A stretch of DNA of 64,000 nt from Brachynemurus nebulosus (lineage: Eukaryota; Arthropoda; Insecta; Neuroptera; Myrmeleontidae), in contig JAPWDM010000005.1 of the NCBI GenBank assembly GCA_035578155.1, positions 27,133,608 to 27,197,607 on the forward strand, written 5' to 3'. The notes beneath the pieces were generated by a model. That model saw nothing but the letters and a program-made list of their open reading frames with translations, searched no databases and was not told where the DNA came from. Position numbers and translations under genes: made by a program. Numbering within the stretch: position 1 is the stretch's first letter; every line of letters begins with the position of its first letter. This document shows positions 11,756 through 24,703 of the stretch, piece after piece.

Positions 11756-12279
11756 GACAACGCACAGCCTGAACCGTTGGGTTTAGAAGAATGAAATTTT
11801 GTACAGGGGTTCCCTATGTGATATATGTGAGCACTAAGAAAGGATTTCTGAAAATTCGTCCCCTAAGTGGGTTAAATATGGGATGAAAATTTGTATTGAA
11901 ATGTCATTTTTGAAGTTACACATCTATAAAAATATATGTTACTATGGCTATTAACATAAATAATATTTTGTACACTGATTAACAGACAACGCACAACCTA
12001 AACTGTTGGGTTTAGAAGGACGAAATTTAGCACAGAAGATATGAAGATTGATGTTTAGGCTTCTATTTATAAATAAGTATCAACTGTATAAACGTTTCTG
12101 AAAATTCATTCCCTAAAAGGTTAAAACAGGGAATGAAAATTCGTATGGGAATTTCGTGATTTTTGAAATTAGAAACGTGGAAATTGGTATTTAGGCTTTT
12201 GAAAAACATTGAAAGTGAGCAGTGAGTACCTAACAAAAAGATGTTGCCGATGGGAAATGCTATCGGGTATACGGCTAGT

Positions 12280-13225
12280 CTTGAAATAATTTTCTGTCAG
12301 CGCCTAGTTTAAAAATTTCTTTGATAAGTTTACCGATTGGTTGATTTTCATTAATGTTTTCTTTTGTTAGTATTTATTATCTTAAACACTATCTAGTTCA
12401 AATTCAAAGATCTAGTTCGACTGGAATTACCCAAGATTTTTTATAATTTATTAATTAGTCAGTCAATGAATGCTCAAAACTGTGATTTTTTCACACTAGT
12501 ATTTTTAATACTATTCCACCTAAACCCAAGAAATTTGGTTTGAAAAATTGCTTCTATTAACCTCAACCTTCCTGAGAAAATTTAGTTATGTAACATAACT
12601 AACCTCGGAGATTAAGACGGTCGAAAATTTGGACTAGTTTAATTTGGTCTATTGACTAGTCACTGTACGGAGTTCTAATTATGCGAGCCCGATTCATTCT
12701 TGACCGATATTTTTTACATGGATCCACGCTATGGATGACATTAAAATTATCTCAACATAACGTCTGTCATGAAACGCTATAATTTCGAACTTGCATAGAA
12801 ATATTTTTTAGTGGATACTGAAAATTTAATTTTATCAAAACGAAAACTAAATTATGTCATTCTCGAGTGTTTAAACTCCACTGACACAAATTTTTAACTT
12901 ACAAACAAGTTTATTTCTTATTGGACAATGTTCCCCGACTGAACAAATACCTGCATACCTGGCCCGTCACAGTAATCATGAATGAATAATGCAGATTTAA
13001 CGATAAAAAACAAAAATGGCAACCACCAAGCAAACAAGCAAATAAACGACACAACATTTTGGCAAACTATCAAAAAACGATTTAGTAAATACGACAATTG
13101 TTTTCTATGTTTATACTATATGTATTCCAGTGGTGGCGGTGACATAAGGTGGGGGTTAAATGTTGGTTGGTGCATTCCAGAGACAGAAAGAAAAATCTCA
13201 TGTATTCATGTGGATTACTTTAACG
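12280..13225. other. Non-coding stretch
   Basis: AT-rich without a recognisable gene or element. The 139-codon open frame starting at 12982 runs across the left end of the repeat element at 13226 and is not supported. Confidence 0.5.
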
Positions 13226-14096
13226 CAGGGGTTCCCAAAGCGAACTTGAAAAATGCAACTCACGATGCCAAATTCTATGAACATAATGAACCTATAAATC
13301 TGACTATATTACAGTACCTACCTATAAACAATTTCAAATTTCATGTTTCTAACATCAAAATTACGGTTTTTAAAGCTTTTAAAAAAAAATTGTATTTATG
13401 ATGACGTCATCAAGTTCAAATTTACCTTTTTCAATTACAAGAATGATATGAATCACATCTGTTGATGAAATTTGGGTAACCTGAGTGCCAAATTTTCATT
13501 TTTCTGGTAAAAATGGCCAAATTCATTCATTCAGAAAATGTGATTTGATTTTTCTGTACAATTTTACCCCTACTTTTAAATTTGCAAGCTGGACACCACC
13601 GTTTTAGTCGACTCGTAAATTCAAATCTGCGATAATTCGAACCTCTCTATAATTCAAAGTAATCACGAGTTCCCTACAAAATCTCTTTATATTTCGAACT
13701 CAAACAATACATTTTTACACACTTGGTAACTCGAACAAAAAAATCATTGCTACGTAACAAAACGACGCGTTAATTCAAACTCATCGGCGTCAAACACTCG
13801 ACAATTCAAAGTTGCAGAGAGAAAGAGACAGAAAGATTGTAAGTACATTTTGATTGATTTTGATTGATTTTGAACCATTTGAACCATGTGATATTTCAAA
13901 CACTCGATAATTCGTAATATTTTGAGAGTCCCTTGAGTTTCGAATTAACGAGAGTCGGCTGTAGTTTGTTTACCAATATGACGAAGCTTACAAAGGCAAA
14001 CTCATTTTTAATTTCAATTTTAAACCATTAACCCAAAATAAATTACTAAAACCAATTTTTCCTTTACGTCCTTCGGCAAAACTTTGGAAACCCCTG
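13226..14096. mobile_element. hAT-like element, CAGGGGTTCCCAAAG ends
   Basis: The ends are CAGGGGTTCCCAAAG and (complement) CAGGGGTTTCCAAAG. I found no convincing 8-bp duplication in the flanks, so the insertion is old or rearranged. The interior carries a second MITE (13607-13961) and a copy of the repeat containing TGACGTCA (about 13400). Confidence 0.65.
13607..13961. mobile_element. TA-flanked MITE, GTCGACTCTCGTTAATTCG family, copy 1
   Basis: Right end (complement) CAGCCGACTCTCGTTAATTC. The left end is worn (GTCGACTCGTAAATTC) and lacks the first CA. TA is present on both sides. The interior shares AAAACGACGCGTTAATTC and CATCGGCGTCAAACACTC with the copy at 54513-54895. It is nested in the element at 13226-14096 and therefore younger. 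Pogo/Tigger-like by its CAGTCGA start. Confidence 0.82.
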
Positions 14097-14617
14097 TTTT
14101 ACTATACTATACTGTATGACCCATACAGGTGCTGAATAAAGATTAAAATTTTATAAAAATAAAAACTTCAGGACCAAAGGTTGATTATTCTGTTTAAACT
14201 GAAGCCTCAACGGAAGTTTTTATCTCCAAATATATGGTCTAGAATTTTTTCTATTTCAAACAACTCTAAAATTTACATAACGTTTAATACCGAGCGTCGG
14301 CGCCATTTAGACACTATGAAAACGTATGAAACGGACACTAAATGAACAATGTATGAAAAACGTGTGGGTTTCCCCGATAGCTTTAACCCACAATGAAACA
14401 CAGGCAATCATCTTTACTAATACTATTTCATGTTAGTGGCAATGGACTATTATAAGATGGACATCGTACTTATATGGGAAGAATTGACAAAATTGGTTAG
14501 GAAAATGGCAGTAATTAGGTTTCCTTTTTTTACCACTCGTGGTGTTAATATTCTTAAAATACTGATGTGAATATAGCGAATATAGTAAAATAAAATGGAT
14601 AAAATTGAATGTAAATA

Positions 14618-14979
14618 CAGTACTTATTCTCAAATGGAAACACGTCGGGACTGGGGAAGTGAGTGTTTCCATTTGAGAATCACCAATGTCGGTTGATGAT
14701 ATTTAATAATAAGGAAATACATAGAAATTACATATGTCTGAAATAAACTCTTATAGTTATAGTTATATAGTGACGTCAGCGAATTATATAATATACAATG
14801 TAAATGATGCGACTCAAAATAAAAATTGTTAAGTTTATTTTAAAAACGATCGAAAAACCCACTTTATAACTGAGTTGAACATTGAAAAAGATTCCAGAAG
14901 ATTCTATTCAAAAGCTAACAAAGATAATATAGAAGCTCGCGTTTCCATTTGAGAGTGTTCCATTTGAGAATAAGTACTG
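14618..14979. mobile_element. TA-flanked MITE with CAGTACTTATTCTCAAATGG ends
   Basis: The 22-bp terminal inverted repeats are perfect, with TA duplicated at 14616-14617 and 14980-14981. TTCCATTTGAGA is repeated just inside each end. It is non-coding at 362 bp and Tc1/mariner or pogo-like by its target site. Confidence 0.9.
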
Positions 14980-14981
14980 TA

Positions 14982-15734
14982 CCGCGTTGGTATCTAAGGC
15001 ACACGAATGCCCTCTTATTTTTAGACACTTTTTTGAATACATTGAATTCGGTCACCTTGTCGAATCACCATATTAGTGGCGCTGATATCGTTCTCTGATC
15101 AGTGTCGCCAGCATGATTAAAATAAAATAACCAATAATTACATTATTCATGTTATGTTGTGACATCAAATTGTTATTTAATTGGTGCTTATACTATGTGG
15201 CCTGATAAATCTTCCAAACGATATTTGTAAAAACGATTTATTATTTTATGTTTATTTAATATACTAAAACTGAGCTATAATAATATGTAAATAACGTAAA
15301 TCCATATAGTAGTATTTAATACTGCTCGGTTGGTAATAACAAAATATTTTAATACTTTTTACAATTATTTTATTAATTGCTGTAACATAATTTTATCAAT
15401 TAATTTTGTTGCAAATTTATAATTCAGTAATAATTTATATGGTGTAATTAGTGATATTAATTTATTATTTATTGGTAAAAAATACTGATAAATTGTGGTA
15501 ATAATTAGTTTAAAAAATCTGACTGGTTAAATTATATAAGTAGCACAAAAAATTTAGTATTACTTGAATTTTCTTGATACGTTTAAATATGGATCGGGTT
15601 TTAAGTTTCCGTCGTACGTAATCCACAGTGCCTAACGTGATCTAAGAGGGACTAGTTAACGCGCAATAGTAAAATGTCAGGACTGTCCTACTGGAGACTC
15701 TATAGAGACACTTACATCTCGCAAGAATATAACG
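14982..15734. other. Non-coding stretch
   Basis: Strongly AT-rich. I see no gene or defined repeat. Confidence 0.5.
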
Positions 15735-15742
15735 CATAGGAC

Positions 15743-16174
15743 CAGGGTTAGCAACCGTACTATAATTATAGTAGACATACTATAATTACATCCTTTTTAC
15801 TATGTACTATCATGCCTTTACAATAATCCTTAAATCTACTATAATTTCTTAAATCTATTATAATTTTTATAAACCATATTTTTAGACCGAAAAAAACAAA
15901 TTCTTCGTAATTAATTTCAAAATGTTTCTCATTTGGCGCCGAAATGATGACTGCTGATCAATCGTGATTTCAATATACATATATATAGTCCTCCGGCATT
16001 TTGACAACTGGCGAGCAAAAAAAAAAAAAAGGTCGCCGCTCTCGCCTTCCGATATAAAATGCGATAAAATTGAATTTGGCGGCTATTTTTTCTAATCTAC
16101 TATAATTTTTTCAAATTTACTATAATTTTACGACTCTAGCACAATAATTTCACTCTTCAGGGTTGCTAACACTG
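15743..16174. mobile_element. hAT-type MITE with CAGGGTTAGCAACC ends
   Basis: The ends CAGGGTTAGCAACCGTACTA and (complement) CAGTGTTAGCAACCCTGAAG are flanked by a perfect 8-bp duplication CATAGGAC (15735-15742 and 16175-16182). CTATAATT words are repeated inside both ends (subterminal repeats). It is 432 bp and non-coding. Confidence 0.9.
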
Positions 16175-16329
16175 CATAGGACGGGGATTCGTCTTGTAAA
16201 CCACATCTGAGGCAGAGAGAGCTTTCTTTTAATCCCATAATAAAATACCCCTGTCGCAGCATCCTACATAACATAGCGAATTTCCGTTTATAAAAATCCG
16301 TTTTTCTGTGACTTTTCACCCTTTTAAGT

Positions 16330-17200
16330 GATTTTTCCTCCTCTTTCTAATGGTGTAAATAAATGTCGCAAAAATTTTTTAACTTGAGAAAATTTTGGCA
16401 AAAAAAACTAATTTTTTTCATGATAAATGACCAAAAAAACCATGTTACAGGCATCCGACATGGCTGGCTAACGAACTTGTCCAACGGTGTGGGACTAAAT
16501 ATAAATATAATATATAAATTTTAGTGAATATTATTTTCGGTTTCTAGGGACCTCAAAACAAAATTCTATTATAGTCTCGGGATATTTCTTTCGAAGCTCT
16601 AAAAAATAGGACTTTCTTCGGAACCCTAAAAAAATGACATTTAACATGTAAACGTATACATATGTACGTATGTATGTACATATATGACTATATACAAATT
16701 ATTATCCTGTTATACAACATATATATTTCTTTAGGTAGTATGTATAAGTACCTACGTTTATAAAAATTAATTTTTCTCGGAAACTAGTTGACATAAAACA
16801 ATAGTTTAACTACCATTTTTATGTAATTATTCCTCCTCTTTTAAATAGTGTAAAAAAATTTCACAAAAATTTTTGAATAAGTGGAAATTTTGGCAAAAAA
16901 CTAATTTTTTTCAAGAACAAAAACCATGTTCCTGGCATCGACGTGTCTGGCTAACGAACTTGTCCAACGGTTTGGTACTTCCAACATTTTCACCAAATTT
17001 CGTAAACCTAGGGCATTTCGTTCGAAAGTTATCGTGCGTACACACATACATATATAGTGAATATTATTTTCGATTCCTAGGTACATCAAAACAAATTTCT
17101 GCTGAAGTTCAAGTCCCGGGTCCCTTGAGTCCCGGGCTCAAGTCGCGTCATGACAGTGGCTGTAACAGCTGAATTCCGTTCTGGAAATTCGCTAAAATGG
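16330..17200 (+). repeat. Dispersed repeat, two adjacent copies
   Basis: Two related blocks follow each other (about 16330-16590 and 16800-17200). Each has TTTTTAACTTGAG/ATAAGTGGA, CATGTTaC..GGCATC, GGCTAACGAACTTGTCCAAC and the CTAGGGACCTCAAAACAAA block. The second also has the CCCGGGCTCAAGTCGCGTCA segment. Same family as 53-160 and the interior of the hAT element at 57483. The open frames in it are broken and I do not recognise a product. Confidence 0.75.
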
Positions 17201-18764
17201 TGCTTTTCAAAACATTATGCCCAGTAGGCATAATATATTAAACCACTTAATTACACCCTTCTTAACGACAAAAATTCTTTTTTTCGTTTTAACCTGGATA
17301 GATAAGTCCACTTGTGATGCCTGGGGCGCACAATTTACGAACAACTGCTTTAAGAACGTTATGAGTGGCCTGGCTATCCAAGCAGATGCTTATGCGTGAT
17401 GTCCCTTCCAGTCAATCTTGCTGTGGTCTTGCTTTGTATCCATTTTACATAGGCCAAAATTATAAACACTTTCCTAGAAAATCGTTGCTGCTTTTCCCAG
17501 CATAATAGCATTTCTTTCTACTGAAACCTTCAAAAACACATTATTTTTTAATAATGTCTTTTGGATGTTAAAAATTTCAATTTTATGAAATTAAAACACA
17601 CAAAAAATTTTTATAGGAATTCAACTTAATGAATATTTTTAGTGTTTCTAGGAACATCAGAAAAATTTTGTGATTTTTGAAGAGAGAAAAATTAATTAAA
17701 TAAAAAATAAATAACTACACAAGAAACACAAATTCCCAAGAAAAGCTACATGATAACTTTTAATATATGTACAGATAACTTACTGAGTTATACATAGATA
17801 TGTTTATTTAGCAATCTTATGGTTACTCGTTAAGTGTTTTTTCTTATAAGAATACCAATTAGGGAAATTACAGAAAAAAGTAGAAAATCCAATCTTAATC
17901 CTACTTAAATAAAGATATTTTTATAATTAATAGATTTATAGAGTGGATTCACAAATGATTTTTGTTGCATAATAATTGAATTATTATTTTAATTGTTATT
18001 TTATACTAAAATAATTTAACAGAAAACAAGTTTCTTTTTTGTTGTGTAATATTTTACATTATTTTTCGACAACAACAACATTTCCCAAGTGTCTCATTGA
18101 CTAACAATATGAGAATAACAAAAGTGATTTTCTGGCTTGTGTTATCAAAAAAAAGGAATTGTTACGATTATATTTGTCTAAATCTGCATGTAAATTACTC
18201 ATTGACTGTAATATTTTTCATATGAACAAAAATAATCGTACAACTCGTAAAAAAATGTTATATATCTTTAAAAAAAAATATAATAATAATACACATAAAA
18301 TGCATATGTAACAGGAATGAATATAAACATTGTGGAAAATTTACACAAATATGTACACGATTCGACAAAAATATTCAGCTTTCGATTCTAAGCAGCGCCA
18401 AATGTGAGATAATCGTGTTTAAAGTTACAAGTTTGTTTCTTCCATATTCGATGTTGAACGTTCGAAAGTCTATACACAATTGCCCCAAAGTTTCAATACT
18501 ATATACATTTCGAACAATACAATAGAGCAGCGAAAGTCGACGTACCACTTATATTACATCGAGTGACAGCTGCATGACGCAGTGGTGGCTGCGCAGGAAT
18601 AGCCGCGGGCGATACTCAAGATGGCGCGCTATAAATAATTATAACTTCGGATCTAATGCTCCGATCTTTATGAGATTTGGTGAGAATATTCTTGAGACAA
18701 ATGAACTTAAACAATATTCAATAACTCTATAACTCCTTAAAACTCTTAAAACACAATGAACATA
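17201..18764. other. Non-coding stretch
   Basis: AT-rich. A small GC-richer patch at 18560-18640 (GCGCAGGAATAGCCGCGGGC) has no reading frame I can support. Confidence 0.5.
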
Positions 18765-19649
18765 CCGTAAAACCGTCTAGATCCGGACACTTTTTTACAT
18801 TTTTTGGTATAATTTTATGTTTATACATGTTTCCTTCATAGATATCACCAATAAAAGTATTACCATTAGAAAGAGCGTATATTATTTGCTATATCCCTGA
18901 CCCATTTGTTTCATTATAATTAAAAATAAAAAAAATAAAAAAAATAATTAGTAAGTGTCCGGGTCTACACCCCAAATCCGTCTTGACCCGGACACTTACT
19001 TAAATAATGTAATAACATGCAAACTAACCTCTCCCGTCGGGGTTAGGACAGTGTTTTATATCGTCTGATGTCTTTGAACCTGTCAAAGGCTTCAAAACAT
19101 TTTGTGGGAAGGGAGAGGGGTCAATACATAGTATGCCTCTTTATGAAGTAAACATGCGATATGACACCAGAAGGAGGCATAAACAGCGTAATTCTGGCGG
19201 GAATATAACGTATGGATAGTGGAAGTTACAGCCAGTGCGAATCGCGGCCATAGTGTAATAAACTGATGCGTCCGGGTCTAAACGGATATATGTATATAGC
19301 ATGTATTTTTTTTATATATACATCGAATATAACTTCAAACATCATTAAATGATGCGCGATAAAATTCTGAACACATACCTATCAAAATTAAAACAATATG
19401 ACAATTATGACGAAAATCACATGTCTAAGTTAGACACACATTTTATTTCTTTGAAAAACTGGAGAATAGTAATCCTGTAAAATGAGATAGTAAAAGTTGA
19501 AATCCGTAGTTTTTATTGGTACAGCTGGTTAGAGGATGTTTTTCTCTCTCTAATGACGTCAAGAACAAATGTTTATTGTAGCAGGTTAATGTAGAAACTA
19601 CTTTCTTTGAAGATTGGTGCAAAGCGTCCGGGTCTAGACAGTTTTACGG
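18765..19649. mobile_element. TA-flanked element with CCGTAAAACCGTCTAGA ends
   Basis: The ends CCGTAAAACCGTCTAGATCC and (complement) CCGTAAAACTGTCTAGACCC are flanked by TA. The phrase CCGGACACTT or its inverse GTCCGGGTCTA recurs at least five times (about 18784, 18957, 18996, 19270, 19626), so the ends have subterminal repeats. No transposase is recognisable in its 885 bp. Confidence 0.85.
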
Positions 19650-19651
19650 TA

Positions 19652-22154
19652 CATTAGAAAGATATCTAGTTTCAGAATGTAAGAAAATACCATGGAAACT
19701 CTCGAAAATTTGTTGAAAGAAAGCTTTACTTAGCTTAAAGTTACTTAGTTATGCCCGTATTATACGACATAAAATTGTCTGCTGGAACGTTTACTGGTAA
19801 TCATGGTGGGAAGGCTAATTGATGTAATTATGAAAAATGCTGTCACTGTTGGCTCCGTTGTGAGAATGCGTCAAACACAGAACCTACTTTATGTTCCGTA
19901 CATGTTTCTCTGCTATGTTTGACCGTCAACCAATGAGAAAGTCACATTTATTACACGGGCACCCGGTAGACGATGGCAGAGGTAAAAAAGAGGGTAAACA
20001 CATCGGAACACATCGGAGGGTGTACACTCAACATCGCAGAGGAGCCATCACAGTGTTCAGCACAGCCAGTAGCTTTTTTCTAATTTTAGAAAGCTACCGA
20101 TTATTTTCGGTATTTGCCTATACGGGAGATAGTGTATACAATTCATACATACATTGTACATACGAACATATTTATTATTATTATTATTATTATGAAAGCA
20201 AATGCGCACTTCTAACAAAGATTATGAAATGACGGCAATGGCAACCAACCACTCTCCAATTTCCGCTGAATTCATCATCTCTACCTGCTTGTTGCATTAC
20301 ACTGTCGTGAATATCGCGGCAAACGTCATTGATCAACAAACAGAGATGAGATGAGATGCAAAAAAAAAGTACGAAAACAAACATAATAAACTAAAATAGC
20401 TTTGAGCAGACTGTATAATCAATGTAGCCAACTTACAAAATAGAGTTATAGTAACAAAACAAAACACTTTTTACCTATGCAAATATATTATTATACCTAT
20501 GAAGGTTTGGATGGAAAACGTATTTGAAAATAAAATCATATTATGCAAACAGCTGTTGGGGTATCATACAAAAAAATGTGTTTACCTACAAAATAAGTGG
20601 CGGTTCATTTTTCTTGTATGAAAAGATTTAATTGAAGTTTTAAAATGGTTTCAATGGCCGCTTCTCGTTTAGCGAATTCCCAGAAGGAAAATTCAGTTAT
20701 TATAGCCGCTGTCATGATATGTGTATGTGTATGTATCGGCACGATAACTCTCGAATCAAACATTCAGTTTTTACGAAGTTTTATGAAAACGTTGAAAGCT
20801 TGGAAATCTTGGATTTTTCTCAAAAAAAAAAAAAATTTTCTTGTCAAAATTGATCAAAACTAAAGTTGTTTTTTACATTATTAGAAAGAGTGGAAAAAAT
20901 CGTATCAGATGAGTTTAGAGTAGACTGATTTTCGAAAAAAATACAAAATGAATTTTTTGATTCAAAAGTTTTTCGAAATTTTTATTACCCCACCGTAAAG
21001 AGAGGAAAAATTTACGATAGAACATTATTCTACATAAACTCTTTTCTGAGAAAAACTGGGAAATTCGCTATGTGACAACAGTTTTTTTTATTTAAATTGG
21101 AAACCGTCCTATACGTACATATTTTGAATTCAAAAATTCCTCAAGATCAAAAATTTCAAAGGAGCCTGGACACTAAATATTTGGATAGGAAACAATAAGC
21201 TTTTTCAATTGACGTCATTAAATAACATCAGTAAATTTCAAATGAACTTAAAAAGCTGTAAAACTTGTAATTTAAATGATGGAAACATAAAGTTTGAAAC
21301 TATAAATAAATTTTGATGTCACTCTTTTAGATTTTCAGATCAAACTTTGTATTTTTAATAGCATAATTATACTTATCTAATAGCAGCACTTTTACAACAT
21401 TCGACTTCATTAAGAGTGTGTATTTTATTATATTACTAAACTAATTTAAGAGGAACTTGAAGTTATTTTTAACCTAAGGATAAAAAAATAGATTAGTAGC
21501 GGGATGAAGAATTTCTTAAGACAAGAAACAGTTTAGTAACCGGATAAAATATGCACCAGAAGTTTAGTTTACTATCTTTAGACCCAAAAACGGAAAATTC
21601 ACACCAAAATCACCCAAAAATTTCATTTTATATTTCACAAATTTAACAAAAGAATGTTTTTTTTTTTTTTTAATTTTTACAAATTCGTCAAAATTAATTA
21701 TTGTAAAAATTGGAAGTTGATCATTCCATATGCATACGACACATACGTATAAAGTGTGTCGACATGTAACTCACCCATCAATCGGCCATTTTAATTGAAA
21801 CTAAACGAAACGGGGACAAACAATTTCACCAACTTAGATAACTTATAAATATATTGAGAAGAACAAAGACAGACATGGATACCATTTTCCTTGTTGTACA
21901 AATAATTTAGATAAAACGTTAAATACATTTTCACGTTCAATTTCCCATTCGCTCGTATTTATGTCATAATTTTCTAACCAAACTTCTCAAATATTATTTT
22001 GTTTATGGCTCTTATTGTTATTAGTTTTCAACTCTTGTAAAACTACATAACAGCTATCCTGTCGTGAATTGTAACAGTATTCATGGTGCAAGGATGTTAT
22101 GATACTAGAACAAGGATGTCGAAAAAGTGATGTAGACTGCTGGTGTCGTGTCCG
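19652..22154. other. Non-coding stretch with one inverted dispersed-repeat copy
   Basis: Positions about 20640-20870 hold a minus-orientation copy of the family at 53-160 and 16330-17200 (GCGAATTCCCAGAAGGAAA, then GTCATGATATG, then CGATAACTCTCGAATCAAA). A (TTA)n run lies at 20170-20190. I see no supported gene. The 113-codon open frame at 19891 shows no recognisable domain. Confidence 0.5.
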
Positions 22155-22160
22155 TACAGC

Positions 22161-22826
22161 GCGTGTTTAGAGGGCGCGTGTTCAGAGAGCAAACATAATT
22201 ATGGTGCAATAAAAATAGACTGACCAGATGTACAGATAGATAGACATTGATAATATAATGCCGTCCCAAAAATGATACTGTCATTCTGTGATTTTCAATT
22301 TGTTAGCAAAATCTAAATTTTGAATGAAAATTTTAGTTTGTTATTTTGCTAACTGAATTTAATAAATACTAATTTACTTATATTAAATAGCTTTATACTG
22401 GCCATGTAAACCTTAGTTGTATTTTAACATCTAATTTTCAATAGTAGTTCGTGCAGCCAGAGGAACAGTGATTTTAAGCATTTACTTATATAACATTTAT
22501 AAATTCAGTTGCCTAAATTTGAAATATAAAATAAATTGTTCTACATCGATTTCAATTAAAAAATATATACTTTCCCGGAACCATTTACAGGAAAAATTTC
22601 TTTTTAAAGTCACCATTAACTTAATGCTATTTTCACAGGAAATGTCCACAACTGATTTTTAGTTACTATGTACGATCTGAGATTTTTTTAAGCTTAAAAA
22701 ATAAAGTAATAAGTTAAACTAGAATTCTTGGTCAGTTTATTTTATTGTGTATAGTCTTATGACTCTTGTTTGCTCAAAAAACACCCTATTTCCTTGCGCT
22801 CTGCGGACACGCGCTCTCTAAACACG
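22161..22826. mobile_element. MITE with GCGTGTTTAGAG ends
   Basis: The left end GCGTGTTTAGAGGGCGCGTG and the right end (complement) CGTGTTTAGAGAGCGCGTGT are inverted repeats about 28 bp long, unusually GC-rich for this window. The interior is non-coding and AT-rich. The exact target duplication is unclear. Confidence 0.75.
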
Positions 22827-24551
22827 TAATCAGACTGCTATTGATAATATTACACTCGAACCGGTAATAAGGTCTTAACGACGTTGAGTCCATACAATTT
22901 GATTTTTGTGTATAATCAGTAAAAAATCTACGATTTTTCGAAAAATTTTTTTGTACTGAACTGCGATTTTGTAAGTTTAATAATATGACTGATTTTTTTG
23001 TTGGTTTTAACTGGTTTTCATAATTTTGATCCTAAGGACACAAAATCTTTTAAGTTTCAAATACCCCAAAAATACCCAATTCAACATTTAACTGTGCGAT
23101 TAAATCACTTCCGGTATTTTCTAATTTGATTTTTCACTTTTTTACCGCTCCACACATGAAGGGTGGAATAATTTTTTTTTTTTGTCTGATTGATTGCTAC
23201 TTTTTCCTGTTCGTTACACTAGTGTCATCTGTTGTAGCGGATATTAACAAGAAATGACTTTTAATTTGATTTCGTCTATCGGACCCTCATTATTATTTAT
23301 AGCGTTAATTCAGTTTGTTATATATGTACGTGTAACTTTATTGATTAACTAGAAAAAAAAAATGTGGGTTTTTTTATAAAAAAAAAAAAATATCTGTTTT
23401 GTACAGTAACACTGGTATTATAAATTATAATTTATGTCCGTCAAAGTCAAATTAATGATACATGTTATCACTAGGTCGTTAATTGGGGTCGTTCCCACTA
23501 AAACACTGAATAGAGGTAAATTTCTCTTATTAAAGTGAAAATTCTATAATAAAAACTTTTAGGATTGGTTGACCGAGACTTTAACTCCGAAAGGTTAGAA
23601 CTGCCGGCTCCGACTACGACCTCCTACATATTCAAAACAGAAGTTTATTGAAGTTAAGGGACCAATCTGAACGGCAAGTGTTGTTTGTTCTCATTTTTAC
23701 ATACACAATACAAGTGTCAGTTCAGTCAGTGCCGAATATCCCGTTAGAGGTTGTCCAGGCGAAGCCGCGAAAAAAAATTAAGAAACTGAAGAATTCTATC
23801 TATAGCTTGGAATTGTACCTATTGCTTCTTAGATAGATTGTCTAGGGCGGTACACAAGATTTTTGAAATTAAATTACCAAACAAAATTAGATTACAAAAT
23901 ATTTTTTTATAAATAAATTAATATCAATTTATTATCGATTTTATAAATTTTAACGACAAATTAACACTATGAGGCCCGAGCACTTTCACAGTAAACTATC
24001 CCGGAAACCGACAATATTTTTAAACAAATTTTATGTAAACAAGTACATAAAATGATTCCACAAAACACTAAATTATTCAACATGAATGTGTTATGCAGAT
24101 CAAAAGATGAGTACATAAACAAGTATACAACAGACACATACATACATCTGTGGATAAAAATATTATTGTAAATAAAAGATGAAGCCTAGATATTTTGATG
24201 ATAAAACATATTATGTATATTTACATGTACAAAAAAATGTCACCTCAGTGAAAGTGTTAATTTATGATTTTTTGTTAACTCTATAGTTGTTAACTCTACA
24301 GCCCTCTTGCGTTTATTCAATATGGATGTACAACTCTATAATTATTCAATATGGATATACAACTCTATAATAATGTTTCCCCCACTATGATCACACAACG
24401 ATATTAATATGTCATCCTTCGATGACATAAAAACGAAAAGTGTCCGATACATAGTACATAATAAATTATTTTTATTAGAATAATATAAAATCTTTTTTTT
24501 TAAATTTATAAATATTTTTAAGTGTTTTGGTTTATTATTCTAAAGCAGCAT
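22827..24551. other. Non-coding stretch
   Basis: AT-rich. Near 24285-24380 the phrase ATTCAATATGGATRTACAAC is tandemly repeated together with CTCTATAAT. I see no supported gene. Confidence 0.5.
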
Positions 24552-24703
24552 CTACGTTCTCGCGAAGTTGACCGAAGCACGAGAGTGTAGACGGTCGCTT
24601 CGTTGTTCCTCGTTGCTGGTGTTATAATACTATTCAAATGCCTCGGCGAACCTCAGCGAGGAACTTCGACGAGGAACCTCGTCCTACTTCGGCGAGAATG
24701 TGG
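24552..24703. repeat. GC-rich inverted-repeat island, probable MITE
   Basis: Inverted ends of the form ACGTTCTCGCGAAGTTG and (complement) CATTCTCGCCGAAGTAG enclose repeated CGAGGAACCTC and CAGCGAGGAACTTCGACGAG words. It stands out sharply from its AT-rich surroundings. I see no target duplication. Confidence 0.6.

Larger units (their letters stand above)
9809..12279. repeat. Composite repeat region bounded by ACTAGCTGACCCG and CGGGTATACGGCTAGT
   Basis: The left boundary reads ACTAGCTGACCCGCGCGAA and the right boundary CGGGTATACGGCTAGT, roughly inverse to each other. Between them lie a second repeat starting ACAGGGTGGGCCATTTTAAT at about 9828, a Penelope-like piece (11242-11430), and an (ACTG)n tract followed by two related blocks starting CAGACAACGCACARCCT (about 11755 and 11985). 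The family is not determined and the boundaries are inferred. Confidence 0.5.

Noticed and set aside
17095..17155. GTTCAAGTCCCGGGTCCC resembling a tRNA T-loop
   Set aside because: No matching acceptor, D or anticodon arms at the right distances. It is part of a dispersed repeat present in several copies.
16873..17172. 99-codon open frame in a dispersed repeat
   Set aside because: Other copies of the repeat break the frame; no domain recognised.
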